In this document: positions 16,901 to 25,300 of the stretch, piece by piece | How the letters are laid out: every line of letters starts with the position of its first letter | Position numbering within the stretch: position 1 is the stretch's first letter | NCBI GenBank assembly: GCA_937873655.1 | Contig: CALMYQ010000001.1 | Coordinates: forward strand, 1 to 33,319 | Length of the DNA stretch: 33,319 nt | DNA from: an uncultured Lewinella sp. | GTDB lineage: Bacteria > Bacteroidota > Bacteroidia > Chitinophagales > Saprospiraceae | Direction of reading: 5' to 3' | Made by a program: the position numbers and the translations under genes | Notes under the pieces: generated by a model | The model's database searches: none | Told to the model about the DNA's origin: nothing | What the model saw: only the letters and a program-made list of their open reading frames with translations

Positions 16901-17495
16901 TATATTCCCGGATCAGGCTTCCGTTCAGATCCCACAACCTCGCAGTGAAGTCATCACTGCCGGTCAGGATTTTCTTTCCGTCGGGTGAAAAGGCCACTGA
17001 GGTCACAAAAGATTTATGCCCTTTGAACCGGTGGATCTCCTTACCGGTCAGATCTGATAAGATTGCATTATTATCACCGGTACCGGTCAGTATGTACTTC
17101 CCGTCCGGGGAAAAAGCAACGGAAGCTACGCTCGAGAAATCTCCTTTGAAGGTGCGGATCTCTCTGCCGGTGAGTTCCCATAATTTTGCGGTTTTGTCTG
17201 CACTGCCGGTCAGAACGTACTTCCCGTCCGGGGAAAAAGCCACGGAGCTGACCAGGGATCCGTGCCCTTTGAAGGTGACCAGTTCCCTGCCCTCCATATC
17301 CCAAAGTATAGCGACCCCTTTGCTGCCGATGAGGAATTCGCCGCTGCCGGTCAGCACATATTTGCCGTCCGGGGAAAAAGCAACGGCATTGATGCTGTGG
17401 GTACTTCCGACAGGAACGACCAGCCTGGGTGTCTGGGCCTGGATCAATGAGCTTGCGATCAAAAAAAGAAAAACGATTCGAAACAGATTATTCAT
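13962..17495 (-). CDS. WD40-repeat caspase-like protease (paralogue B)
   Basis: A 1177-residue protein. Signal peptide 1-21 (MNNLFRIVFLFLIASSLIQAQ). Fourteen WD40 blades (about 28-610), each marked by FSPDG followed by LWDLQG or a similar motif; most end in GH. Fourteen blades fit two seven-bladed propellers. The TTPSGLFDASPGAMN linker and an Ig-like segment lead to a caspase-fold domain from LYVISIGTSDY, with H883 (YFSGHG) and C942 (LDACNSG) 59 residues apart as in paralogue A. The C-terminal domain is nearly the same as in A. The blades here are more regular than in A, so B may be nearer the ancestral form. It is divergent from the sigma-factor gene across 185 nt, which makes it a candidate target of that sigma factor (inference). 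Confidence 0.93.
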   Translation of the reverse strand: MNNLFRIVFLFLIASSLIQAQTPRLVVPVGSTHSINAVAFSPDGKYVLTGSGEFLIGSKGVAILWDMEGRELVTFKGHGSLVSSVAFSPDGKYVLTGSADKTAKLWELTGREIRTFKGDFSSVASVAFSPDGKYILTGTGDNNAILSDLTGKEIHRFKGHKSFVTSVAFSPDGKKILTGSDDFTARLWDLNGSLIREYKETFELGSVAFSPDGEHILTAVSDTVRMWNLSGELVRTFGVGDHLFRVSAVVFSPDGQQLAAGGRNGVVKIWDLQGNELRSMKCHSDRLNALAYSPDGKFLLTGSADRSARLWDDQGREVRSFQGHTGEVSSAYFSPDGQQILSAGYDHLAKLWSVENRSVLAFKGHTNWVGRAEFSADGQRVLTSSADGSVRLWNLQGQETRSLPQPRFGFGSAIFSPDGQQVLTLGQKTLQFWDLEGRELNSLVFKDYVFNPVFSPDGNHLLTTGEGYSFNLMDLSGQVIQRFNGHTAMIRELVFSPDGSRILSAGSDKTARLWDLQGRELTVFKGHTDDVVSCAAFSPDGRRVVTGSWDNTVRLWDLQGKEIHNLRGHNNTISSVAFSPDGKFILSASFDHTIKVWDAGTGQEVATLVSVGTDDWVVTTPSGLFDASPGAMNLMYFVVGLEPVELDQLKERYYEPGLLARLLGISKVEVRDVAALDNVALYPKIEAEIKEDKLTVRLTEQGGGLGKLSLFVNGKEVEADANPDRKTEITIDLKPYEKYCVVESNTVGLRAYNKDEWLKSPAYELPYDPVAAGKGTGTTGNTGQLQSLSKAKPHLYVISIGTSDYAGDQLDLRFPDLDAAAFAKAMQAAGSRLFEDRVHVKLLSTAGKSPEDIASKANIEKAFKAFADQAKPADILLVYFSGHGITYGAAEKSQFYYLTKDIARADLSDPNVRKNATVSSEDLTKWLTATPALKQVMILDACNSGKVVEAMAAIGARDLNPSQIRALDRMKDRTGMYILTGAAADKVSYEASQYGQGLLTYSLLQGMSGLALTADKRVDVMTLFQYARDEVPVLAKSIRQVQIPILAFPVDGSSFDIGIVDGGVKIPLAQPKPVFIRNVFQDEESFDDVLGLTGALADYFRTITARGAQAELIYVDVNDYENAYSIKGRYAVKGNAVEVRGRLFKGKTSLGEFQVTGKKADMTGLVEAIVEKVSGML

Positions 17496-17629
17496 ATTGC
17501 CGGATTGTTGAGTTTTAGCTGAAGATGAGCGGCACTGATCAGCAAAAGGGAGATCTGGAAGGACTAAAGCATTTTCCGGGTAAATAATTTAGCAACCGGA
17601 TAATTGGTTACCCAAATTTCAGTAAAGAT

Positions 17630-17661
17630 TTGAAAAAAAGATGAAAAATCCGCTACTTTAA
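17630..17661 (+). promoter_or_regulatory. Candidate promoter for the sigma/anti-sigma pair
   Basis: TTG at 17630-17632 (within GATTTG) is followed after 21 nt by TACTTTAA (17654-17661), a partial match to TAnnTTTG. The leader to the ATG at 17681 would be about 15 nt. No clear promoter was found for the divergent caspase gene in the same 185-nt interval. Confidence 0.3.
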
Positions 17662-17680
17662 GCCCGGAATACTGAAAAAG

Positions 17681-18253
17681 ATGCCGAACACCGATGACCA
17701 GCACCTTTCAGCCGTACGCTCGGGTGATTTGAACGGGCTGCGGGCTGTTTACCGGGAATTTCTTCCCCGCATTTCCAGGTTGATCACCCGGAACGGCGGT
17801 TCCCACGACGATGCCCTCGATATTTTTCAGGACGCGCTGGTCGTATTGTTCGAAAAGACCAGAGACGGCAGTTTTCAGTTGACCAGCTCCTTTTCCACCC
17901 TCATATACGGGGTATGCCGGAATTTGTGGGGCAACCGGCTGCAAAAAAAATCGCGGACGGAGGTAACCCTTGCCGACGACTTCAAATTCAGTGATGATTC
18001 CGCTAATCTGGAACACGCTATTGTGGAAGAGGAGAAAAATCGCCTTTTCTGGGATGCCTTCCGAAAACTCGGCGCTGATTGCCAGCAACTGCTCCGGCTT
18101 TTTTTTGAAAAAAAGACCATGGAGGAGATTGCTGAAGTCATGCAGTTCGGCAGTGTAGGATACGCCAAAAAGCGCAAATTCCTCTGTAAGGAAAACTTAC
18201 TGGAAGCCGTCAAGGCCGATCCCAGATTTAATGACTATCAGAACGCAGGCTAA
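17681..18253 (+). CDS. ECF-type RNA polymerase sigma factor
   Basis: A 190-residue protein, the usual ECF length. Region 2 covers about 20-92 (DDALDIFQDALVVLFEK, SFSTLIYGVCRNLWGNRLQKKSR), with the core-binding and -10-reading helices recognisable. Region 4 covers about 125-180, with a helix-turn-helix around KTMEEIAEVMQFGSVGYAKKRKFLCKE. The RNLW...K and KKRKFLCKE features are those of a Bacteroidota sigma group that I recall occurring near CHAT/caspase genes (recollection). The next gene, an anti-sigma candidate, starts 2 nt after its stop, so the pair is an operon. It probably directs transcription of nearby genes; targets not known. Confidence 0.9.
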   Translation: MPNTDDQHLSAVRSGDLNGLRAVYREFLPRISRLITRNGGSHDDALDIFQDALVVLFEKTRDGSFQLTSSFSTLIYGVCRNLWGNRLQKKSRTEVTLADDFKFSDDSANLEHAIVEEEKNRLFWDAFRKLGADCQQLLRLFFEKKTMEEIAEVMQFGSVGYAKKRKFLCKENLLEAVKADPRFNDYQNAG

Positions 18254-18255
18254 GC

Positions 18256-19110
18256 ATGGAAAAGGACCGCTTATACGAACAGATTGAAGCCTACCTGGCA
18301 GGCGCCCTGCCCGGGGAGGAACGCCGTTCGTTTGAGCAGCAACTGGCAGCGGATCCTGAGCTTGCGGCAGAAGTCGCCCTGCACCGGCAGGCGGCAAAAG
18401 CGCTGGGAGATCCGGAGAAGCTGGCTTTCCGCCAAAAAATCGCCGATCTGGCCCAGGAATTTTCGGGCCCTCAAGCCCGGAAAGGACCCAATTTCCGCAG
18501 ATGGCTGCCGTTCGTCATCACTGGCTTGTTCATCGCACTTTGGTGGTGGTACGACCTCAGCCACCTGGCGCCGGAAAAACAAGAGACCTCCTCGGTCATC
18601 CAGCCGCAGGCGCCGGATTCCCTGAATGCACCGGAAACAGCGGCCGAAACCGGGGACACGTTGATTACCTTGCCTCCTGAAACGCCCGTACAGGAGCAAC
18701 CTGTCCGGCGGGATCCCAAACAAGCCTTTGCCGTCAATCCGGAACTGGAGCATCTCCTCACCCAGGCTCCGGACGCCTACCTGAAGGTGGATACGACCTT
18801 GTTGGAGACCTTCCCCGCTGCGGGCGGCCGGAATATCCGGTTCAACGGCCGGCTGCAAACCTCGGTGGATCCCCTGCCCGGCTTCGAGCTCGCGGTACTG
18901 AACAACAGTGCGCGGGTGGTGTCCCGCCTGCCGGTCAAAGCGGAGGAGATCCCCGATGCGGATCCCAAATTCGCCTTTGCCGCCAGGAAGAATTATGCGC
19001 TGGAAGTGGACGAGGTCGTCAAATTGCAACCCGGGCTTTACTACCTGAGGCTGTCGGTGAAAGGCGGGACCCAATCGCTTTGGGCGGGAAAATTCCGGGC
19101 GGACCGGTAG
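18256..19110 (+). CDS. Membrane-anchored anti-sigma-like protein
   Basis: A 284-residue protein. The cytoplasmic N-terminus (YEQIEAYLAGALPGEERRSFEQQLAADPEL) matches the helical sigma-binding start of many Bacteroidota anti-sigma factors. It lacks the HxxxCxxC zinc motif. One transmembrane helix lies at about 83-99 (LPFVITGLFIALWWWYD). The periplasmic part has a Pro/Glu/Thr-rich linker (about 105-160) and a C-terminal beta domain (about 190-284, from RNIRFNGRLQ to LWAGKFRADR) with no recognised family. Position 2 nt after the sigma gene supports the role. The periplasmic domain would be the sensing end (inference). Confidence 0.82.
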   Translation: MEKDRLYEQIEAYLAGALPGEERRSFEQQLAADPELAAEVALHRQAAKALGDPEKLAFRQKIADLAQEFSGPQARKGPNFRRWLPFVITGLFIALWWWYDLSHLAPEKQETSSVIQPQAPDSLNAPETAAETGDTLITLPPETPVQEQPVRRDPKQAFAVNPELEHLLTQAPDAYLKVDTTLLETFPAAGGRNIRFNGRLQTSVDPLPGFELAVLNNSARVVSRLPVKAEEIPDADPKFAFAARKNYALEVDEVVKLQPGLYYLRLSVKGGTQSLWAGKFRADR

Positions 19111-19568
19111 CGGATACGGCATAGCCGCCGGTTTGCCGGGCTTCCTCCGGGAAACTATTTCATGGCTGCCTGCAACCATTTCCGCCGCTTTTCGTATCTG
19201 TATTGAGCAGACATCCATCTCTTTCCTCGTTTTTTCTGATTAAGGACCGCTGATTTGCTGCGCCTTGCGGGGCAGGTCATTTAAATGACAAATAAATATT
19301 AATTAATAATATAATTTTATTTTCAATTTATAATATTTTTCATACATTTGCCCTGTTTAAAGGAATTTTCATGTCTTTGAACCTGCTTATTTGCTTTAAT
19401 GAGGCTTTTCTAATTCTACTTTAAAACCGTTTTAAGCCAGCGTCCCACACCATCGACAACCGCAATCCGGACGCAGAACAGGTACACCATTCTTACAGCT
19501 CCTCAAGGCATGTTTCATTCGGAACATAACCTAATTCATTTCATTAACCACTGTAAGTTCATCTTATC
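19111..19568. other. 458-nt intergenic region with AT-rich stretch
   Basis: No gene seen. Positions 19280-19345 are strongly AT-rich (ATTAATTAATAATATAATTT) against a GC-rich surrounding. They lead into a perfect -7-type box at 19343-19350. The roughly 200 nt between that box and the ATG at 19569 would be a long untranslated leader. No clear hairpin was recognised in it. Confidence 0.6.
19321..19350 (+). promoter_or_regulatory. Candidate promoter for the T9SS cargo gene
   Basis: TACATTTG (19343-19350) matches the Bacteroidota TAnnTTTG consensus exactly. The -33 element is weak (TTTC, 19321-19324, spacer 18 nt), but the whole upstream stretch is AT-rich. Confidence 0.4.
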
Positions 19569-21797
19569 ATGAAGAAGAAACATGTACCTATTCTGTGCAA
19601 CCATGTCTTCAGGCGGTTGCTCTTCGTTATCGCGCTGGCCATTCCCGCGCTTGTACAAGCCCAGTATTTTGAAGATTTTGAGGTTGGTCAGAACAATAAG
19701 GGGCTGATCGGCGCAAGCTGTTCCGGCTCCGGGATCGAAACCTGCGACAACCTGGACCTGAGCGGCGTCAACTGGACCCTGACCGGCGATTTCAGCGGGT
19801 TTGACGGCAATGACTACGCGGGTGTAGTGGATTTATTCGGACTCCATTTCTTCAGGATCAATGATACTGAAAACGAGATTTGCTGGACAAGCCCCGTTCT
19901 GGATATGAGCGAGGCAGTAGCGCCGATCGTATTCGGTTGTCTGGTGTCGGAGACCGGCAACCTGGAGAACAGCGACTACATCAGGATGGAATACAGCATA
20001 GACGGCGGGCCGTTTGTCACGGCTGATTCCCGGAGCGGCAATTTCGGGGCCCTCGCACAAGGCATCGGCGGCATCATCCCCGCAGGCAGCGGCAACAAAC
20101 TGGTCCTCCGGTTATGCGCAAAGACGGACAGCGACTCGGAAAACATTTATTTCGATAATGTGACCATTCTGAATCCCAATGTTCATGTGGATGACTGCGC
20201 CACCGACGAAGAATCACCCGAAGCTGTATGCCAGAATGTGACCGTGCAACTGGATGAGGAAGGCGACGCCGAAATCGCCGCTGAGGCAGTAGACAACGGC
20301 TCTACGGACAACTGCGAAATTGCGGGGCTTGAGCTGTCCCAAAGCGGATTCAGCTGTGAAGACGTGGGCGAGGTAACCGTCACGCTGACCGTAACGGACG
20401 CCAACGAGAACAGTTCTACCTGCACCGGCACGGTAACGGTAGAGGACAACGCAGCCCCCTCCGCGCAATGCCAGAACGTGACCGTCCAGCTGGATGAAAA
20501 CGGCGAAGGCAACACGACCGCTGAAGACGTAGACAACGAATCCTCCGACGCTTGCGGCATCGCTTCCATCGAGCTCTCCCAAACGGAATTCGGCTGCGAA
20601 GAAGTCGGTTCCGTAACCGTAACCCTGACAGTGACGGATGTGAACGAAAACAGCTCGACCTGCACGGCAACCGTTTCCGTACAAGACAATATCGACCCAG
20701 GGATCACCTGCAACAACTTTACCGTGACCTTCAACGGCGAATACGGCATCGAGCTCGACCCGGATGATCTGGCAACGGCTTCCGATAATTGTTCGGTTGT
20801 GGCCCTGGAGTCCGACCCGGACCATATCAACTGCTATGAGGTCGGCAATGTCGTACCGGTAACCGTTACGGCGTATGACCCCAGCGAGAATTCAAGCTCC
20901 TGCACCTCCTACGTGACCGTTGAAGGCCTGCCCTGCGGCTGGATGCAGATGCCCAACGGCATTGCCTGCACGGAAGGCAATGAAGCCGACTACGACGTGC
21001 CCTCCGAAACCTTCTCGCTGACGGCATCCGGCTGCTACACGCCCAGCGCCACCAACGACGAGAGCGGTTTCATCAAGTTTTCGCTCTGCGGCGACGGTTC
21101 GATCACGGCGCGTATTGCCAGCCTGACCCTGCCGGCATACGCCGGGATCGTCATGCGGGAATCCGATGCCGCCGGCGCCAAGAAAGTAGCTATGACTTAC
21201 CAGGGCGCGGGCAGCATTGGCCGGTATGTCCGGTATACCACCAACGGCGCTTCCTACCCGTCCTATATACCGGCAGCGCCGGGCACTACCTGGTTGCGGA
21301 TCGTCCGTACGGGCAACACCTTCCAGGGTTACCGGTCTTCCAACGGCATAACCTGGCTCTATTCCTTTACGGTCAATGTGAATATGGCGGAATGCATCCA
21401 GATCGGCCTGATCGCCTGGGGCACCAACTCCCTGGCTACCATAACGGCTACCTTTGATCATGTTGTGATTGATCCGCCTTACAGCCAACAGAACGGAAGG
21501 CCTGCGGCAGGCGCCGGTGTCAATCCGCAGACAGAAACCCTGGAAGCTGCAGCAATCTGGCCCAATCCGGCTGCCGGTGAGGCCACGCTCTCTCTGGATG
21601 CCGCCTGGGGTGAACACGTAACGGTCACGGTCCTGGACGAACTCGGACGCCAGGTGAAGACCATCCGTCCGGACAGCTCCGACGGCCCGCAACTGAACCT
21701 GGACCTGAACGGCGAAGCGCCGGGTCTGTATTTTGTACGGATCAGGAATGAAGAAGGGCGCCAGACAACCCTCCGCCTCATCCTGACAAGGCCATAA
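19569..21797 (+). CDS. Secreted T9SS cargo protein with four-cysteine 80-residue repeats
   Basis: A 742-residue protein. Signal peptide about 1-32 (ends VQAQ). An N-terminal region (about 33-210) resembles a jelly-roll or lectin-like beta domain. Residues about 215-380 hold two copies of the repeat that is multiplied in the next gene (AVCQNVTVQLDE..., DNGSTDNC, TVTLTVTDANENSSTC), here notably acidic. A further HYR-like unit follows to about 455, then a domain of about 190 residues with alternating aromatic/Gly strands (GIVMRESDAAGAKKVAM, WLRIVRTGNTFQGYRSSNG) as in LamG/DUF1349-like carbohydrate-binding folds. The C-terminus (IWPNPAAGEATLSL to TTLRLILTRP) is a type A T9SS sorting domain, so the protein is exported across the outer membrane. 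Probably a surface adhesin or binding protein. Confidence 0.9.
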   Translation: MKKKHVPILCNHVFRRLLFVIALAIPALVQAQYFEDFEVGQNNKGLIGASCSGSGIETCDNLDLSGVNWTLTGDFSGFDGNDYAGVVDLFGLHFFRINDTENEICWTSPVLDMSEAVAPIVFGCLVSETGNLENSDYIRMEYSIDGGPFVTADSRSGNFGALAQGIGGIIPAGSGNKLVLRLCAKTDSDSENIYFDNVTILNPNVHVDDCATDEESPEAVCQNVTVQLDEEGDAEIAAEAVDNGSTDNCEIAGLELSQSGFSCEDVGEVTVTLTVTDANENSSTCTGTVTVEDNAAPSAQCQNVTVQLDENGEGNTTAEDVDNESSDACGIASIELSQTEFGCEEVGSVTVTLTVTDVNENSSTCTATVSVQDNIDPGITCNNFTVTFNGEYGIELDPDDLATASDNCSVVALESDPDHINCYEVGNVVPVTVTAYDPSENSSSCTSYVTVEGLPCGWMQMPNGIACTEGNEADYDVPSETFSLTASGCYTPSATNDESGFIKFSLCGDGSITARIASLTLPAYAGIVMRESDAAGAKKVAMTYQGAGSIGRYVRYTTNGASYPSYIPAAPGTTWLRIVRTGNTFQGYRSSNGITWLYSFTVNVNMAECIQIGLIAWGTNSLATITATFDHVVIDPPYSQQNGRPAAGAGVNPQTETLEAAAIWPNPAAGEATLSLDAAWGEHVTVTVLDELGRQVKTIRPDSSDGPQLNLDLNGEAPGLYFVRIRNEEGRQTTLRLILTRP

Positions 21798-21847
21798 TCT
21801 TTCGGGTTAGGGCCCATCGGCGCCTTACCTGAACCGGTCACTCCGCC

Positions 21848-21886
21848 CTGCCCGGGAAAGTCAGTCTTTCCCGGGCAGTTTTTTTT
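21848..21886 (+). terminator. Strong rho-independent terminator
   Basis: A perfect 13-bp stem, CTGCCCGGGAAAG and CTTTCCCGGGCAG, with loop TCAGT is followed by eight T residues (21879-21886). It lies 50 nt after the stop of the T9SS cargo gene, so the giant adhesin downstream is transcribed separately. Confidence 0.92.
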
Positions 21887-22345
21887 GAGGGCAGCCCGCC
21901 GAACATTGGTATAAATTTTCCTTGTTTTATTTCCTGAATTCCAAAAACAGCGTAATATTGTAGCGATAACGATATTCAGAAATATTATATCCTTTCAATT
22001 CCGTTTTAAGTATTTTGGTCACATCCCTCTGACACATTCATTTCTAAGGACATAATTCAACAACAAAAGACTGGTACTCACCGGAGTACACTGGAAAAAT
22101 TCAGGGTTTGTTTTCATCAGGAGGCAGCATTCCTAATGCCTTTCGCATGTCCAACGGCTGATTAAAGGGCGCCTCTTTCTTTAGTCCACCTTACTGACCA
22201 TCACAACAAGACAAGACAGGTTTTACATAATTGCTATTAACAACCTCTTTTCATGGGTACAACTCTACACTTGATCCCCGGGCCCGAAGGGTCCGAATGC
22301 GCGATCCCGGCATATCAGCCGAATTCCATTCATCCTCAACAGTTG
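21887..22345. other. 459-nt leader/intergenic region upstream of the giant adhesin gene
   Basis: No separate gene is supported. The left part is AT-rich (about 21905-22020), and a promoter should lie there, but I found no convincing TAnnTTTG match with a spaced TTG. An in-frame ATG at 22253 would add 31 residues to the adhesin. Confidence 0.5.
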
Positions 22346-25300
22346 ATGTCCAAAAACGGCTTTCGCCTGTTCCTGGCGATGCCCTTGCTCATAGCATTCA
22401 TCCTTTGCTGGGCCAATAAAGGCATCGGCCAAACTGCAACCTATTCCGTTCCGGGGAACTATAATTTTATTGTTCCGCCGGGTGTGACCAGCGTGACGGT
22501 GAAAGCCTGGGGCGGCGGCGGCGGCGGCGGGCACTCGGACGGCGGAAATGGCGGCCAATCCGGCGGCGGCGGCGGCGGCGGCGGCGGTGGATACCGCACA
22601 GGTACCTTCACGGTTACGCCCGGCCAGACCATTTCGATTGTAGTCGGCCAAGGAGGCATCGGAGCAGATCAGGATGATGAAGACGGCGAAGCCGGCGGTT
22701 TGTCGAGTGCTACCTATAACAGCTTTGCCATCATCGCTTTTGGCGGCGGCGGCGGCAATACCGGGGTAAACGGAACTACAGGCGGTCAAGGGGGTGCAGG
22801 CGGTGGCGGTTCAGGCGGCAGCGGCGGCAACTCGGGCGGCATGGGCGCTTCAGGCGGTGCTTCTGACGGTGGAAGGGGCGGCGGCGGCGCCGGCGATGCC
22901 AACCCGGGGCAAAACGGATCCGGCAGGACCGGCGGTGGGGCCGGCGGGTCTGCCGGTGGCGGCAGCGGCGGCTTTGGCGGAACTTCGAGCAATGACGGAA
23001 CGAACGGCGGCAATCTCGGCGGCGGTGGCGGCGGGACAGGAGACGACGGCAGCACCAGCGATACGGGCGGTAATGGCGGCCGCGGCGAGGTCCAACTGAC
23101 CTTTACCTGCCCGACTTACAGCCTTATCTCCACCGCTGCGACCAATCTGGCCTGCGGTGGAAGTTTCTCGTCTGTTTCCGTAACAGGCAGCGCCTCAGGT
23201 CTCCCCGCCGGCGCCTATAATGTCACCTACAATCTGAGCGGCACCAACGCCGCAACCGGCAATACCGCAGAAATGATCGTCAGCGCCGCCGGCAACGGTT
23301 CATTCAATACCGCCACACTGAATAACGCCGGGGTGACTACCCTGACCATCACCAGCCTGAGCGGAGGGGACGGATGCAGTTCTTCCCTAAACGCCAATAA
23401 TACCGCCACTATTTCCGTCACGCAGGCTGTACCCGCTACCCCCGGCGCTATCTCCGGTGACGGTTCTATTTGCGTACCCAACCAGACAGATAACATTTAC
23501 AGCATTTCAGCGGTTTCCGGCGCAACGTCCTATACCTGGACCGTACCTACGGGTTGGTCCATTACAGCCGGGCAAGGTACGACTTCAATTACCGTTACAG
23601 CAGGCGATAACGGAGACAACGGTTCCATAACCGTAACCGCTGATAATACTTGCGGTTCGAGTACGCCGCAAACCCTGTCGGTATCGGTCATTAGCAACAA
23701 CGATATAGGCTTTAATAACAATATCCAGAACAATTCCCTTACCATTTGCCTGGGCGATAATTCCAACTCCATCAACGGCGGCAATCCGCCAGGTGGCGAG
23801 ACCTATACCTGGGAGGTTTCAACCGCTGGTCCGACCGGCCCGTTTTCCACGGTTTCCCCCAACCCGGGTGACGCCCAGAACTGGAACATCAGTTCAACCT
23901 ATTACAACAACCTCGGCACCTACTATTTCCAGCGGTCGGTTTCCAGTAACGGGACCTGTAACGGCCCCAGTGACGTGGTCACCCTGAATGTGATCTCCGA
24001 TGTCCCTACTTTCAGCGTATGTCCATCGGATATTACAACCAATACCGATAACGGCGTTTGCTCGGCAATTGTCGCTTACAACGTCACAGCTTCCAACGGG
24101 ACGTTAACCTATGCTTTCACTGGTGCAACAACGAGTAGCGGCAGCGGCACAGGCAGCGGATCGACTTTCGAAAAAGGCGTCACCTCCGTCACGGTCACCG
24201 CCACAGGCACCTGCGGAAGTGCAACCTGCTCCTTTACCGTAACAGTGGAAGACCAGGAAGCCCCAGTGCTGACCTGCCCGACCAGCGTGACCGTATCCAA
24301 CGATATCGGGGTGTGCGGCGCGGTTGTCAATTTCAGCGATCCTGTTGTCACTGACAATTGTCCCTTTATAGTTGCGGTCTCAAATTTGAGTGTGGGAGAT
24401 ATCGCTTTTACCGGCTACCGAAGTGATGACCCAGATCAATTCCGGTTCGTTGCTTTGGTAGAAATTGCGGCAGGAACTGTTATCCGTTTTACGGATAACG
24501 GATGGTTGGCAGTCGGGGGCTTCAGAACGAATGAAGGGGAAACCGTTTGGACAGCGGATACCCAGGTCCCCTTGGGTACAGTTGTTACCGTTACAACTTC
24601 AGGAGCAAGCACAGGAACGGTCAGCACCCCTGGCAGCCACATTAACCTGAGTACCAGCGGCGATCAACTGTTTGCATTCCAGGGCACAATGAACAATCCC
24701 ATTCTCATTACCGGAATTCAAATGAATACCACTAGCGGCTGGGATTCTGATGCAACCAGCTCCAGCAGTAGCGCTAAGCCTTCAGAATTCACAGACGGCG
24801 TAAACTCTATTTCGTTTACTTCTCCCGCCGACAACGGCACGTATGACTGCTCGGTAATATCAGGAGAAATCAGCACCATTCGCCAGGCAGTTAACACCTC
24901 AACAAATTGGACCCTGAATAATTCGAGCGGATTTAGTTTGACTTCGTGTAATTTCAGCATCACGGGACCTTCTGTACCTACTACTCTTACCCTGGGCCTG
25001 CCCAGCGGCAGCACCTTCCCGGTCGGCACAACAACCAATACGTTTTCCGCTATGGATGCCGGCGGCAACACCGGTGCCTGCAGCTTCACCGTCACCGTCA
25101 ACGATACGGAAGACCCGGTAGCCAATTGCCCCGCCAACATTACCGTCAACAGTACCCCGGGGCAATGCGGCGCCCTGGTCAGTTTCACCGTGACCTCAAG
25201 CGACAACTGCCCGGGCGAGACCATCAACAGCGTACCCGCATCCGGGACTTTCTTCACGGTGGGCACCACTCCGGTACAGGTTACCGTCACCGACGCCGCA

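Noticed and set aside
22253..22345. Upstream in-frame ATG for the giant adhesin
   Set aside because: It would add 31 residues before a normal signal peptide. Kept as an alternative only.
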